Source: Bedellia somnulentella
Taxonomy: Eukaryota; Arthropoda; Insecta; Lepidoptera; Bedelliidae
Length of the DNA: 64,000 nucleotides
Assembly (NCBI GenBank): GCA_963576735.1
Contig: OY755173.1
Span: forward strand, 13,858,873 to 13,922,872
Direction: 5' to 3'
Under the pieces are notes generated by a model that was not told the origin of the DNA, did not search any database, and saw nothing but the letters and a program-made list of their open reading frames with translations. Below, piece by piece: positions 30,301 through 40,849 of this stretch; positions within the stretch are counted from its first letter, which is position 1; every line of letters starts with the position of its first letter. The position numbers and the translations under genes are program-made.

Positions 30301-33300
30301 TGATTAGCAGATGTGTTGGAAAAATAATTATTTCAATTGAAATTTTGAGTTGGTCAATAATTTTTATTTATTTCAGGTGGGCAAATTGGATGACCTTTTT
30401 GCAGATTCTGATAACGAAGAAGCTGAAGAGGCTTCAGAAGATGAAGGGGCAGTTAGCAGTAGTAAAACAGGATATAATTCAGATTCCAGTGATGTAGAAA
30501 AATCAAGTGATGATGGTGATGACGATATGCTACCTATAGAGAAAGCAAACATCAAGCTAAAGCAGAAAAAAAAACAAGATAAAAAGCTTGCAGATGAGGA
30601 AATGCAATTAAACATTGCTAAACAGGATGTATTTGCATTTCCCTCTGAAGAAGAACTCCGTAATCCTACTAGTCTACAAGAAGTAAATCAAAGAATAAAA
30701 GATGTCATTGCTGTACTTACAGATTTTAGCAGCTTAAAGGAACAAGGCAGATCTAGATGTGAATATACAGATTTGTTGCTTAAGGATCTTTGCACATATT
30801 ACAGTTACAATGATTTTCTTATGGAAGTGCTTATGCAAATCTTTCCAGTACAAGAGCTAATTGAATTCTTGGAAGCAAGTGAAATACAGCGACCTGTAAC
30901 AATAAGAACCAATAGTCTTAAGACTAGGCGAAGAGATTTAGCCCAAGCATTGATAAATAGAGGTGTTAATTTAGACCCTGTTGGAAAATGGAGTAAAGTT
31001 GGATTAGTAGTTTATAGTGCAACAGTTCCTATTGGCGCTACACCAGAATATTTAGCTGGTCACTATATACTTCAGGGAGCTTCGAGTTATCTTCCTGTAA
31101 TGGCTCTAGCACCCCAAGAAAATGAAAGAATATTAGACATGTGTGCTGCACCCGGGGGCAAAGCCTCACACATTGCAGCCATTATGAAAAACACAGGTGC
31201 ACTGTTTGCAAATGATGCTAACAAAGAGAGAACTAAAGCTATTGTTGGCAATTTCCATAGATTGGGTGTAGTCAATGCAGTTGTTTGTAATTACGATGGA
31301 AGGCAGTTTCCTGAAGTCATCAAAGGTTTTGATAGAGTTTTACTGGATGCTCCATGTACTGGAACTGGAGTTATAGCTAAAGATCCTAGTGTCAAAACTA
31401 CCAAAGATCAAAAAGACATTCAAAGATGTTTTAATCTCCAGAGGCAATTGTTACTTGCTGCTATTGACTGTTGTAATGCCAAATCCAGTACTGGAGGGTA
31501 TATTGTATATTCAACATGTTCAATATTACCTGAAGAAAATGAGTGGGTGGTAAATTATGCATTAAAAAGGAGAAATGTCAAGTTGGTGCCAACAGGACTA
31601 GATTTTGGAACTGAAGGATTTGTTAAATACAGACAACATAGGTTTCACCCGTCATTAAAACTGACTAGAAGATTTTATCCGCACACACACAATATGGATG
31701 GGTTCTTTGTTGCTAAATTGCAGAAGTTTTCGAATGTAATTGTGAGTATGATGAGCTTAAAAATATTATGTATTTATTTTATAATATGATATGTTTAGAA
31801 AAGTATATGTAGAGAAGAATATATAGAATTAAAAGACAATGAAAGAGACTTCAGAAAATAATATTTAATGTTTAAAATCTTCCACGGTATTAGGCATAAC
31901 TTGATAAAATAGTCCATTACTGAAAAAGAAACATTTAACTGAACAACTTTCGCCGTCTCGGAAATAATATATAGCATTTTTAATATACAGTAAAACCAGC
32001 TTAAAACGATTTCCCAGGGACTCCACTAAGAACGCGTCTTAAGCGAGAAATAACTTATTATTACTTATTTAAAGAATTTCAACATAACAAAACTTAGCAG
32101 TGCGTCTTTACTTCAAAGAAGCAACATAGCGTTTTAAATCTAGCTGATAATGCCTTAGACGCTTTCTCGCATAATATGGGGCCACTTATGGGCAGATGTG
32201 ACGCTCTCGTTTGATGAAGCCATTCCACCAAAACTTTTTCTAATGTATCAAACTTTCCTACCATTTGCTTTTACTCTGCACACCTCTTAATCTGAATCTT
32301 TCTTTAATTCCTTCTCTATTGTTTTAAATAGTACGTAACGTAAAAACAGGTAAGTGAAGCTCAGCAGCTAATTGAGTTTGATTCGTTGTTTGTTTTTTAT
32401 TTATTTATTTATTTATTTAATTAATACGTACACAAACAGCATTATAACAAACATTACCTTTTTACAAAAATTTTGATTCGGCTCTGTTACAATGCCAAAA
32501 AAGTGCACACAACATTATCGGTTATTATCGTTAGCAATTTTCTTCTTCTTGAATAATATTATTATCAAAGCTACTCAAAACAATAACAAATAATATAAAT
32601 ATAAGTAAAACTCCAAAGAATTACACCAAATTAATAATAATTATAAAACTAAATAAAGTACAATTAAATTAAAATTAAAATAACAATAATATGATTCAAT
32701 AAAATTAGCAATAAAGTAAAAATAAGTAAAATGGAACAAAAAACAATTATAAAAAATAATAATAATAATAATATGGTTGCATTATATTTATTAATTTGTA
32801 GATTTAATCAATTGCCTACATTTCTTTCTAAAATTCAGTAACTTTTTGTCAAAAACTTTCAATATTTTAATATTTTTTGAAGTGACAATGGCTTTCGCTT
32901 AATTGTAGTCATATTGTAACAAACAAATGATGCACTATTACTAAACAATCAAAGCGTACGCGCGACAAGTCAAGAAATGACGGTCTGGCAGGGGCGTATT
33001 AAACGGGAAGACGATCGTATCAAGCGTTAAGAAATGTATGAAAATATGTTTCAAGTTGCAGGGACTGGCGTAAAGCGGCGTAATATGCGAGAAATCGTAT
33101 TAAACGGGTTCTACTGTACTTATCACAGAGTTATGGGCAATAGTAATAATCTTATCAGTTAGGAAATACTCTGATATATATTATCATATTATATACTATA
33201 ATATACTTATATGTTGGATTTAAAACACTAAACTAAACCTAAAAAAGTGTGCGTGTATATTAACAGATAATGTTTTATATCTGAATAATTTAGCCAATTC

Positions 33301-33701
33301 ACAATTTTAACACTTTTATTATCTACTTTTTACAGCCAGAACCAGTGAAAGATGAAGATGATGAAGAAAGTGAAAATACAGAAAAGTCTGAGGCCACAGG
33401 TGACCACGAAAAACAAAATACCAATACGAACAAAGGGAAAAGACCTGCAGAATCGAATAACGAAGGACCTAAGAAGAACAAGAAGACAGAAACAGGTGAC
33501 GACAAAAAACAAAATACCAATACGAACAAAGGGAAAAGACCTGCAGAATCGAATAACGAAGGACCTAAGAAGAACAAGAAGACAGAAACAGGTGACGACA
33601 AAAAACAAAATACCAATACGAACAAAGGGAAAAGACCTGCAGAATCGAATAACGAAGGACCTAAGAAAAAGAAAAAAAAGAATAAGACTAAGAAAAAGTA
33701 A
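27275..33701 (+). CDS. Nop2: NOP2/NSUN1 large-subunit rRNA cytosine-5 methyltransferase
   Basis: Exons 27275-27374, 28603-28806, 29686-29834, 30377-31741 and 33336-33701 give 727 residues. The first 150-250 residues are basic then acidic, as in nucleolar NOP2 proteins (MGRKAKFDENKKAKKGPGRK start). The methyltransferase follows: the PVTIRTNSLKTRRRDLAQAL substrate-binding block, SAM motif DMCAAPGGK (405-413), DAPCTGTG with Cys478 and YSTCSILPEEN with Cys532, the two catalytic cysteines of the RsmB/NSUN family. The end FHPSLKLTRRFYPHTHNMDG is NOP2-typical. The yeast and human enzymes methylate one 25S/28S cytosine and are needed for 60S maturation. The final exon is a Lys-rich tail made of a 32-residue unit repeated in tandem. 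Head-to-head with COQ10. Confidence 0.96.
27375..28602 (+). other. NOP2 intron 1
   Basis: AT-rich, no coding content. Near its 3' end is a reverse-oriented SINE A end fragment (about 28487-28560). Confidence 0.6.
28487..28560 (-). repeat. tRNA-derived SINE family A, 3'-end fragment
   Basis: The plus strand reads AACGCTCACGCCGAATATCC, AAAGGGGTTGGCAGAGGTAC and TTCTGAACATCACGTGAC, the reverse complement of the family 3' body. It stops 42 bases before NOP2 exon 2. Confidence 0.85.
28603..28806 (+). CDS. Nop2: NOP2 exon 2
   Basis: Lys/Arg-rich (LTHRQKQRAARRIKKKAELA) then Ser/Asp-rich. Acceptor TTGTTTTAG, donor GTAAGT, ending after one base of a Gly codon. Confidence 0.9.
29205..29406. repeat. 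Perfect 202-bp palindrome with no spacer
   Basis: Bases 29205-29305 and 29306-29406 are exact reverse complements (101 + 101), centred on GGTTC/GAACC. Each arm contains the shared end of the tRNA-like element: CACATGAGG, the TTTCTTTCCTTTAATAAC arm and GGGTTCGAA of the T-arm. Read directly from the sequence base by base. Confidence 0.95.
29407..29673 (+). mobile_element. tRNA-like mobile element body
   Basis: Follows the palindrome. It shares TTTGCATTCTATCTGAAAAG, AATTCGGAGGTAGGAAATGC and the tRNA-like portion with the reverse copy at 46500-46795. The tRNA-like part (about 29565-29639) folds with acceptor arms GACACTG and CAGTGTC, a D arm GCTCAGTTGGCAGAGC and a T arm CGGGTTCGAAACCCG. The anticodon loop is irregular (no T at position 33 in the best fold), so a functional tRNA is unlikely. 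Ends with the CTTTCCTTTAATAACATC arm. Confidence 0.75.
29686..29834 (+). CDS. Nop2: NOP2 exon 3
   Basis: Begins with two bases of the Gly codon and encodes FTDENKEWLKPKSKGKK and an acidic stretch. The acceptor TTTACTTATAG lies only about a dozen bases beyond the end of a tRNA-like mobile element. Confidence 0.88.
29835..30376 (+). other. NOP2 intron 3 with a family B copy
   Basis: A near-complete forward family B repeat occupies about 29998-30252. No coding exon otherwise. Confidence 0.65.
29998..30252 (+). repeat. Short repeat family B, good copy
   Basis: From GCTGTGTAGTGTCGGCTTAG through TTCTTCCGGTGGGTGTACGT, AAGAGGCGACTAACGGTATT, AGTGGCTAAGGAATTTCTAA to TATTTATGTATGTATGTATG. The forward orientation ends in a TATG microsatellite, a tail expected of a retroposed element. 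One of the best copies for building a consensus. Confidence 0.85.
30377..31741 (+). CDS. Nop2: NOP2 exon 4 (catalytic domain)
   Basis: 455 codons in phase 0. It opens with VGKLDDLFADSDNEE and contains the full RsmB-type methyltransferase core with both catalytic cysteines. Acceptor TTATTTCAG, donor GTGAGT. Confidence 0.97.
31988..33116 (-). mobile_element. Decayed Tigger/pogo DNA transposon
   Basis: The terminal inverted repeats start CAGTAAAACC (left) and CAGTAGAACCC (right, reverse strand), continuing with a shared ACGATTTC, and are flanked by TA on both sides (31986-31987, 33117-33118). On the minus strand about 32400-32100 there are remnants of the DNA-binding region: NQTQLAAELHLPVFTLRTI, then FDTLEKVLVEWLHQTRASHL and PISGPILCEKASKAL, which fits the CENP-B/Tigger helix-turn-helix. 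Frameshifted and missing the catalytic domain. Confidence 0.75.
32396..32424 (+). repeat. TTTA microsatellite
   Basis: A run of about six TTTA units inside the Tigger remnant. Confidence 0.8.
33336..33701 (+). CDS. Nop2: NOP2 exon 5 (repetitive basic tail)
   Basis: Acceptor TTTTTACAG, phase 0. Acidic start (PEPVKDEDDEESEN), then three near-identical 96-bp units and a poly-Lys end before TAA. The reading frame is open through all repeats, while antisense frames there are shadows. Confidence 0.93.
   Translation, partial: PEPVKDEDDEESENTEKSEATGDHEKQNTNTNKGKRPAESNNEGPKKNKKTETGDDKKQNTNTNKGKRPAESNNEGPKKNKKTETGDDKKQNTNTNKGKRPAESNNEGPKKKKKKNKTKKK
33397..33684 (+). repeat. In-frame 96-bp tandem repeat, three units
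   Basis: ACAGGTGAC starts at 33397, 33493 and 33589. Each unit encodes TGDDKKQNTNTNKGKR followed by PAESNNEGPKKNKKTE or a close variant. Units 2 and 3 are identical over most of their length; unit 1 differs at CACGAA for GACAAA, and unit 3 changes near its end. Confidence 0.95.
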
Positions 33702-34389
33702 GAAAACACTTACTTACTGGGGATGAGGTTGTACAGTTGTCTTGGTATGGAGAAGTAGAATTGAAATTCTAAGCCTTTTATTACAAAGTCCCTGGTAATA
33801 GTTTCCTGTGTAACTTTGGTGTCACACATACTTAGTAAAATGTTGACATAGGCATTCCTCTTTTCTCCATAGATGTATTATGTAACATAAATGGGTGACC
33901 TTCATAGTTATATATAACTATTCGTTCGTTGTAATTCTTATTTAACAACCAAGCCTTTCCAAATTTATTTAATTTATGATTCTAGATCTGTGATTCCACA
34001 AATCGCATTCTGGTTTTAAAGCACAGAACTCTGTGTAGCCCAAATAAACTTCTACGCTTCTCACGAGAAGACTCTACCAAGTCTACCGCTATTAATAAAA
34101 TAGAAGTAAAAATATTGTAAATGTAATAAACAATAAAATATGTTTTATAAATATGTAGTTTGATTGATCCACCCTTAAACATGACTCCATAGCGAAAGGT
34201 TTATTCTTGTTTGATATTATAAGTTTATTTAAGTTCCTATTTTTCTTATTGGGCATCCATAAAGGCAACGAGCGTCTGTAAAGAGTTGCAGGTAAAAATT
34301 TCTTGAGATATTACGGGGTTTTAAAGCTTTTTACTATCATTAGAGAGGAAAAGTTTCTACAGATGATGAATATTGCTTGTACGTAATTT

Positions 34390-34740
34390 GAGAAAGGGGA
34401 ATGAGAGTGAATGTGGATATAACCCAAAGTACCCAAACCATGGTTTTGAGAGAGACAGCTAAATGTGTGATTGAAATTGATGGTAAGAAAGTGGAACAAG
34501 TGAAAGAGTTTGTATATCTGGGAAGTTGGTTTACAACGAATGAAAATGTGACGAAGTTATTGAAGAGTAAAAAAGGGTAACGCGGTGAATGGACCAATGA
34601 ATAGTCTTAATAACCAGCCAATCAGTGTCTGAAAAGGCCCGGATGGCTGTGGATGATGTTCTTGTTCCTGTTGGGTGTAGTAGAAGAAACATGAGAGCAG
34701 AGTGAATGCAGTAGACATGTGGTGAGGTCCCATAGAAAAA
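34390..34740 (+). mobile_element. RTE-like LINE fragment
   Basis: The plus strand reads [20 protein letters not shown] then WFTTNENVT, a signature of the segment after the reverse transcriptase palm in insect RTE-type LINEs, followed in another frame by KARMAVDDVLVPV and RRNMRAE. Several frameshifts and stops. Confidence 0.7.
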
Positions 34741-34919
34741 ATAATAATATTAGGTTACGTGACCCAGTAATAAATAGTGATAGACATTTGTTAATGTAAA
34801 GGTAATGTGGGACAAGGGGATATTCTAAAATATTCTTTCATACATTAAAAAAAAAGTATCTCACCGCGAGTCACAGCCTTTTCGCGGAATCCAGATTTTT
34901 CATACAAAATTCGATAATC

Positions 34920-35175
34920 AATAGTCATACATACATACATATACTCACAGCTATAAATCCCTAGAAGGGGTAGCCAGACCTAAGGAATTAGACATTCCTC
35001 AGCCACTTTTGAAAGTTGCGTGGGGAAAAGATGGTGCAAATAAAGGTTGTTGGTGATGGGTTTCCAACCGCATCACCCAAAAATCCCTTACAAAGCCCCA
35101 ATACCGTAAGTCGCCTCTTACGTACACCCACCGGCAGAAATGGGGTAGTGCTTTCTGAGCCGACACTACACAGCA
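34920..35175 (-). repeat. Short repeat family B, good copy
   Basis: The plus strand begins with a CATACATACATATACT tail, then ATAAATCCCTAGAAGGGGTA, GATGGGTTTCCAACCGCATC, GTCGCCTCTTACGTACACCC and GCCGACACTACACAGC. Nearly complete. Confidence 0.85.
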
Positions 35176-35307
35176 GAATAGAGTAAGTATTTATTTTGAT
35201 ACTTTGTAATATTTTTATAATCACGCTATCAAATCACATGAAAATGGGAACGCTTTACTTTAATAACGAGGTATAAAAGTAAAAGAAATATCTATTTCAT
35301 TATGAGT

Positions 35308-35500
35308 GTAGTGCCGGGTTAGAATGTCACTACCCCTTTCGTTCTATCGCAAGAAGCGACTAGGGGTATGGGGCTTTCTAAGTCGTTTTTGGGCCTTGCG
35401 CTTGGAGAACTATCATCAACGATACTTTATTCTACCATTTGAAGCTCTGGCTACCCCTTTTTGGGAGTTATGACCGTGTGTATATGTATGTATGAGTATG
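35308..35500 (+). repeat. Short repeat family B
   Basis: Forward copy from GTGTAGTGCCGGGTTAGAAT to GTATATGTATGTATGAG, with an internal deletion after TTCTACCATTT. Lies about 130 bases from an opposite copy. Confidence 0.8.
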
Positions 35501-37299
35501 AGTTGGCGCCAAACACTGCAGTTCAATAAAGTGCATTTTTGTTATGGAGATTCACGTTGCAATATTGATTAATTTTGGAATTGAAACCAATTTAAGGTTA
35601 TTTATTGGTTCGAGGTCATATACACTTACTAATTGTTTGGCACCGACTCATAATAACATAGGTGTACTTCCATTACTTTAATACTTAGTTATTAAGGTAA
35701 AGCAATTTTATTTTCTCAGTTTTTAAATGGCAGTTTTATGTTATACAAGTAAGTATTTTTGTGGCTATAATAGTTAAACTATCATATTCCCTTCATATCT
35801 ATCATAAAATTTTCGATAATATGATCCCATTGTTCTTAAACACAGCTCAATTTAAAACCCTGCTAAGTATGCTATTTCTACTAAAAAAATATTGTTAATA
35901 TCAGACAACTCTGTAAAGTGTTATGCCTGGTAGAGCTTCATCACCAGTGAGCGATCCTAGACAGTACCCTGTTTTTATACCTTACGGGTAGGATTTTTAT
36001 TTCTAAATTAAAACATTAACAACTTTATTCTTTCAAACAAAAAAAGAAGTGCCAGATATTCTTATTAAAAGTAATACGCGATCATACATAAAAAGAATAT
36101 ACATACGTCGAATTCATCACAACCTCTGTTTTTCGTCTGTAAAAATAGGAAATCCAATGGCACCCAACAACAATTTTGACGAAAAGGTCTTTTTTACGTT
36201 TTAAAGATCTAAATTATTGTGCTCTGATTTTCATGTTCTGGGAATTCTTGGCATTAATAGTCAAGTCAATAAACTTTTCCTGGGTTTACATCTGCTTAAA
36301 TGCCCTTCTTACAATCCGACGAAAATATAAGTGTAATATAAGTAAGATTTATTCTGTGCGGAATACCGTAAGTTGCCTTACAAACAAATCATAAACTTTG
36401 AATCTTCAGCGGTCAAAAGCTTGTATATTCTCGATTTTCCAAATCAAAGGTATCAGTTTTATAGGCTTTATAGGTAATGATATTTTGAAACAGCAACTTG
36501 GGATTTCCTCGCCTAAGTACCTATTCACAAATTTTAAGGTTTCAAAAACTTGGAACTTTATGGTGATATCTATATGATGATCATTTGGGTAACTTTTCAA
36601 ACCGTGCCTGTGGTATATTCACAAAATTACCCTACCTGCACAGTTTCTGGAAAAACCTATAAAAGGGAAAGGGGAGAACTATCAAATAGAGGTACCAAAG
36701 TTGCAAGGATAAGCGTATGATGATAAATAATTTTATGTAGTATTTCAAGGTAGCGTACAAGAAAAAAATACTGATAAAATTGTTAATAAAACCGGGTACT
36801 CTATATGTATACTAAAAACAATAATTGTTGTCGCGGCATCAAAATAGCTGTAGACCTGAATCTGAACTGAATCAATAAGCCAAATTAATTTTGTTTTTTA
36901 AAACGTTTGCAGTTTTATAGAATGTTCTTTTTAGTTCTTAATTAATATTGCGTCTGATATTTGAAAAACGAGGAGGACATAACATTAAATGGGGTGAATA
37001 TATAAACCTAAGATTATAAAATAAAATATTTTGCGTATTATAAGATTCGTTGTAGGTACGTGTGAAATAAATAATTTAGTCGAAATCTATTAAACTTATT
37101 TCATTTAATATATAATAATATACATAATGTTCGTGGCTACATACTTACACATATATGCATATGTAGCCAGAGCTTAAGAAAAAGAAATTCCTCAGCCACT
37201 TTCGAAAGTCGAGTGGGGAGAAGATTATTAATTAATCAATTATAGTTCTTATTTGGAAGTATTAAAAAATTAAATAAATACTTATTAAGAAACTGTGCC

Positions 37300-38075
37300 A
37301 TCGCGTCGACGATGAGGTTTCATATCCCGGATCGGACCTGCACCAATTTGTCTTTTCTAAAGTTGTATGTGTGGTTAATTAATCATGGTTGTTAACGGTA
37401 AGGGAAAACATCGTGACGAACGAAACCCACATGGCTAAGTAATACTTAATCATGTGACAGTGTATTGATACAAAAGGGCGATAGACCCCGGAATTCCAAA
37501 ATTTCGTAACTCCGGAATTTCGGATGATTTTTTACAATATTACAATTCCAGAACTGCAGTAAATATCGCAATCCGATACTCAAATAATTATTTGTAGGAT
37601 AAGGTACCACAATAATAAAAATTGCATATTCGTAGTACAAATTTTGTACTCTCTTGCGAAATTCACCGTACCGCGCGCTAAGTTTGAATTCATTACACAT
37701 ATAACGTCAAGTAACTTTTAATTTGTAATATGTTGTGTCTTATTTGTTGAAATAAACTATTTTATTATTATTTCTTTATTAATTAAATTTGTTGGAAAAA
37801 AATAGGTTGGAAATCTTTTACTAAAATGAGTTTCATTTGTTACTTGTAGTCGCCAAAATTTACCTGATTTTTCAAATAAATTTTGGACGTTAAATTATGA
37901 TTTATGACTGATAAGAATTTAAATTACAATTTCAGGCCCTGACCCCTATCACGTAAGTATAGTGTCCAAGCAAAACGTGGGTACTCTGAACGCCAGGTGA
38001 CAATGTCAGTGTAATAGTACCTAATGTCAGAAGTCAGAACCTTCGGGGATAAACGGCGAGATCGTTTGAGGTTGA
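37300..38075 (+). repeat. tRNA-derived SINE family A split by an insertion
   Basis: The left part (about 37300-37486) runs from the B-box region (CATATCCCGGATCGGACCTG) to AAAAGGGCGATAG. The right part (about 37932-38075) resumes with AGGCCCTGACCCCTATCACG and GCAAAACGTGGGTACTCTGA. About 445 foreign bases separate them. Confidence 0.7.
37487..37931. mobile_element. Unclassified insertion inside a SINE
   Basis: Defined by the break in the SINE. It starts with GC-rich ACCCCGGAATTCC and contains a direct echo (AATTTCGTAACTCCGGAATTTCGG); the right end is AT-rich. No clear terminal inverted repeat or coding sequence, so the class is unknown. Confidence 0.4.
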
Positions 38076-38430
38076 GAGTTGAGTTATTTTATTGTCACTT
38101 TATTGTCTGGCCTTAACAGTTTAATATTTTAGCGGTGACAAAAAGGTTTTATATGATTCCGTTAAGGTGATTGATTCGAATTTTTGAAGTATCTAAAATA
38201 TCATAAAGTAAATCGACTTTTTTAATGCACCTTAAGAAGGCTAATCCTAACTACTTTTCAAATCACAGTAGAGCATTCTTATCATAAATGTGACCTAAAA
38301 ACTTTATTTATCTATGTTGTTATACTACAATCCCTAAACGGACAAACCTCTAGTCAAAAATGTGCTTGACCTGTATGTAATCCATAGAATTAATCATCAA
38401 ATTTCTCAAATCAAGATACATAAAAGATAT

Positions 38431-38840
38431 GAAATACTGGAAATTTATAGGTAAAGTGCAGAGTCGTGTGTATCTGTGTGGCTTCTCCGGGATAGTGGTC
38501 CGGGCTAGACGCGAGGGCAGCGCGCAGCTCCGGAGGCTGCCACGGACAGCCGGCAGTCTCGCTCCAACCGCGCTCCCATACGCACGTTCGCGCGCTCGCG
38601 ATCTCCACACACCTCTCTGGTATACCCATTTACTATTCCTAAAACATGTTTTACAATAATATTAGTGCTCGTTTCACACATCACATGGATTTTTCTTTCA
38701 AATGGAATCACAATCGTAGGGCGGACGAAATCTTTGTTCGCGGCTACGACGCCCGCCCAAAGGCTATGGCAGGCTGTCTGCGCAGCATCCGCCGTAGCTT
38801 TTCATCTCTGCACGGATTCACATCACAGATATGACTTGTG
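38431..38840 (+). promoter_or_regulatory. CpG-rich island, candidate promoter or untranslated exon
   Basis: An isolated GC/CpG-rich block in AT-rich DNA, with clusters such as GCGCGCAGCTCCGGAGGC, CACGTTCGCGCGCTCGCG and GGCTACGACGCCCGCCC. Short open frames on both strands have no recognisable similarity. It carries no family A, B or Helitron sequence. A transcription start for a distant gene, perhaps that with exons at 59.9 kb, is possible but speculative. Confidence 0.3.
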
Positions 38841-40622
38841 TATTTTTCAATGGGAAATTCAGTTCTTGTTACAACGGTTTGATATTTCCTGTTTTGATTT
38901 ATGATTTGTTTACGCTGAACCGTGTTCTTTACTTGACTCGGTTGTTGTATAGTTTATGTACGTACGATGTTGTAGGTCTATACGTCTACTAGATATGCAA
39001 TATTAAGCAGTTAAGTTTTTACAATAGGTATATATTAAATATATAAACGCTGAATAACCAAGGAAATTATAATATTCAAGAAATTATTGCAAATTCAACA
39101 CAAAAGCTATTTTCCACATAATATTCACTTCCCGCCTTCTGCTCATGTAATCATAGATCTTAAAACTACGCAATGGATTTTACGGCAGTCCTAAAATGTA
39201 GTTTTGTTATAATTTGTTCTGGTCCAAAATATAATTAACTGGAAAATTGACATGAATGTGATGTAATATAACGTTATCTCTGGCATGTGAGTATAGTTAG
39301 TTTTATCTAGATAAGCAGTTATCTCAGAGAGACAAAAGCAAAATTAAACATTTATTCGTTAGAAAATGGGGAAATTAATACTTTTATTCTGGTATGTTAG
39401 GTAGTTATCGTCATATTTTTGTTCAAATCACTAAATTTAATATATTTAAAATAATTATATTTTATTTTCTTAATAAAGATAATTATATTTTTACATACAA
39501 ATTCATGATGATAGAATTTTGTTCAAGTCAATGTGTATTTCTTGATTGAATGGTTTAAATATTGAAGAATAAAAGAGAATGTATGTTTTTTCAGATAAAT
39601 GATGTAAGTCTATATGAATACATCTCATTTCTTGCGAAGAATCACTGCGAAAAATAATTTTCTCGTTCTAAATTTGAAAATGTAAAAGCATTTTTTTATG
39701 TATTCATTTTGAGAAACATTCCATGATCGATCAGTTACACGGAGTAGTTATTAAAACTGAAATATAACAGAGTGTCAGCTAGTTGTAAAAAAGGCGGTTA
39801 TCGGAATCGAATCATAACATGATTCGGAATCGAAAACAATCCGTCCGAAACTTCATTACATCGTGAGCGCTCCGTCGATACTCTCTGCTCATTACTGCGG
39901 AAATCAGTAGTGGTAGCATTTCTACTTTACACTGTAAATCTCGTGGCTTAAAACAGCTATCTCCTTCGCACTTTACAGTGTCGTATGACTTTATCTCATT
40001 CTAACTGACGAGCCCACTATATAATTACTTGTGTGCTAGTGCCCCATCTCAGTTGAACGGTCAGTAAATACAATGCGTTTGCTCTAGTAAAGGTCCACAT
40101 CTAGGGTCTATCCTGATTATATTAGTTACATATTGTGGATTTTCTAGTCTATTTTACGTTTATGTGCGGGAATACAAACTACCAACTAATTTATCGTCAT
40201 TATATGCTTTCCCACTGCGGTAGGTAAAGATTAATTCCCAACACACTTGGGATCTATTCGAATTAGTGTCACATACATAGCAAAGACATTTGTTTTGTAT
40301 CTTTAGTGGCATCTGTATATACCTGTAGTACTCTGTTATACTTTGTTTTGATGAGTAGAATATTAGAAGGCTCCTCTTATCCATTAGATAATTTAGGCAT
40401 GGGCCCATAGATAGCCCCGAAATCTTTAAGATCCTGAGTTTTTGTAAATGTACCACATTTTCATTAATTACACAAGGAACAGCATTTTTGTTGCATGAAA
40501 CAATTTGTCCATTATTATGCATTTTTGGGGTGCTCATTTCAGATTTGAACTCAGGTTGTTTGTATAAGTTTAAATTTTGAGTTACAAAAGACGTGTTTGT
40601 AAAGTTTTTATTTTATAGAATA
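38841..40622. other. AT-rich intergenic DNA, no identified feature
   Basis: I see no coding exon, repeat family or clear regulatory pattern apart from scattered short ORFs. The part near 39860-40070 is somewhat less AT-rich. Confidence 0.5.
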
Positions 40623-40849
40623 CTAGCTTTCCGCCCACGGCTTCGCCCGCGTGAAATTCGGTTATATTCTGATAAAGCACTACTATAAGAAAACTTCTCA
40701 TTCCTACGATTTTCCTCGGAAACATCATTTTTTTTTCGGGATAAAAGTAATCTATTATTTAATCCAAACTTCTAACTATACGTTTGCGAAATTTCAAAGC
40801 AATCGGTTTCAAAACAAACTCACTTTCCCATTTATAATATTAGTAAGGA
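40623..40849 (-). mobile_element. Short non-autonomous Helitron
   Basis: The minus strand starts TCCTTACTAATATTATAAAT and ends in GCGGGCGAAGCCGTGGGCGG and CTAG, with a host A before it and T after. Same subfamily and length class as 12277-12531. Confidence 0.78.

Larger units (their letters stand above)
31742..33335 (+). other. NOP2 intron 4, mostly a Tigger/pogo remnant
   Basis: The element at 31988-33116 fills most of this intron. The flanks show no other feature. Confidence 0.6.
33702..38430. other. Intergenic region 3' of NOP2
   Basis: Candidate NOP2 polyadenylation signals (AATAAA) occur near 34043 and 34124. Beyond that: a LINE fragment (34390-34740), family B copies at about 34920-35175 (reverse), 35308-35500 (forward) and 37135-37225 (reverse), and a SINE A split by an insertion (37300-38075). 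About 35500-37100 shows nothing I can name. Confidence 0.5.

Noticed and set aside
33397..33684. CRISPR-like array
   Set aside because: Adjacent identical 96-bp units without spacers inside a eukaryotic coding exon; a minisatellite, not a CRISPR.
33323..33709. Minus-strand and alternate plus-strand ORFs over the NOP2 tail
   Set aside because: Periodic shadows of the 96-bp in-frame repeat; only the frame continuous with NOP2 exon 4 splices correctly.
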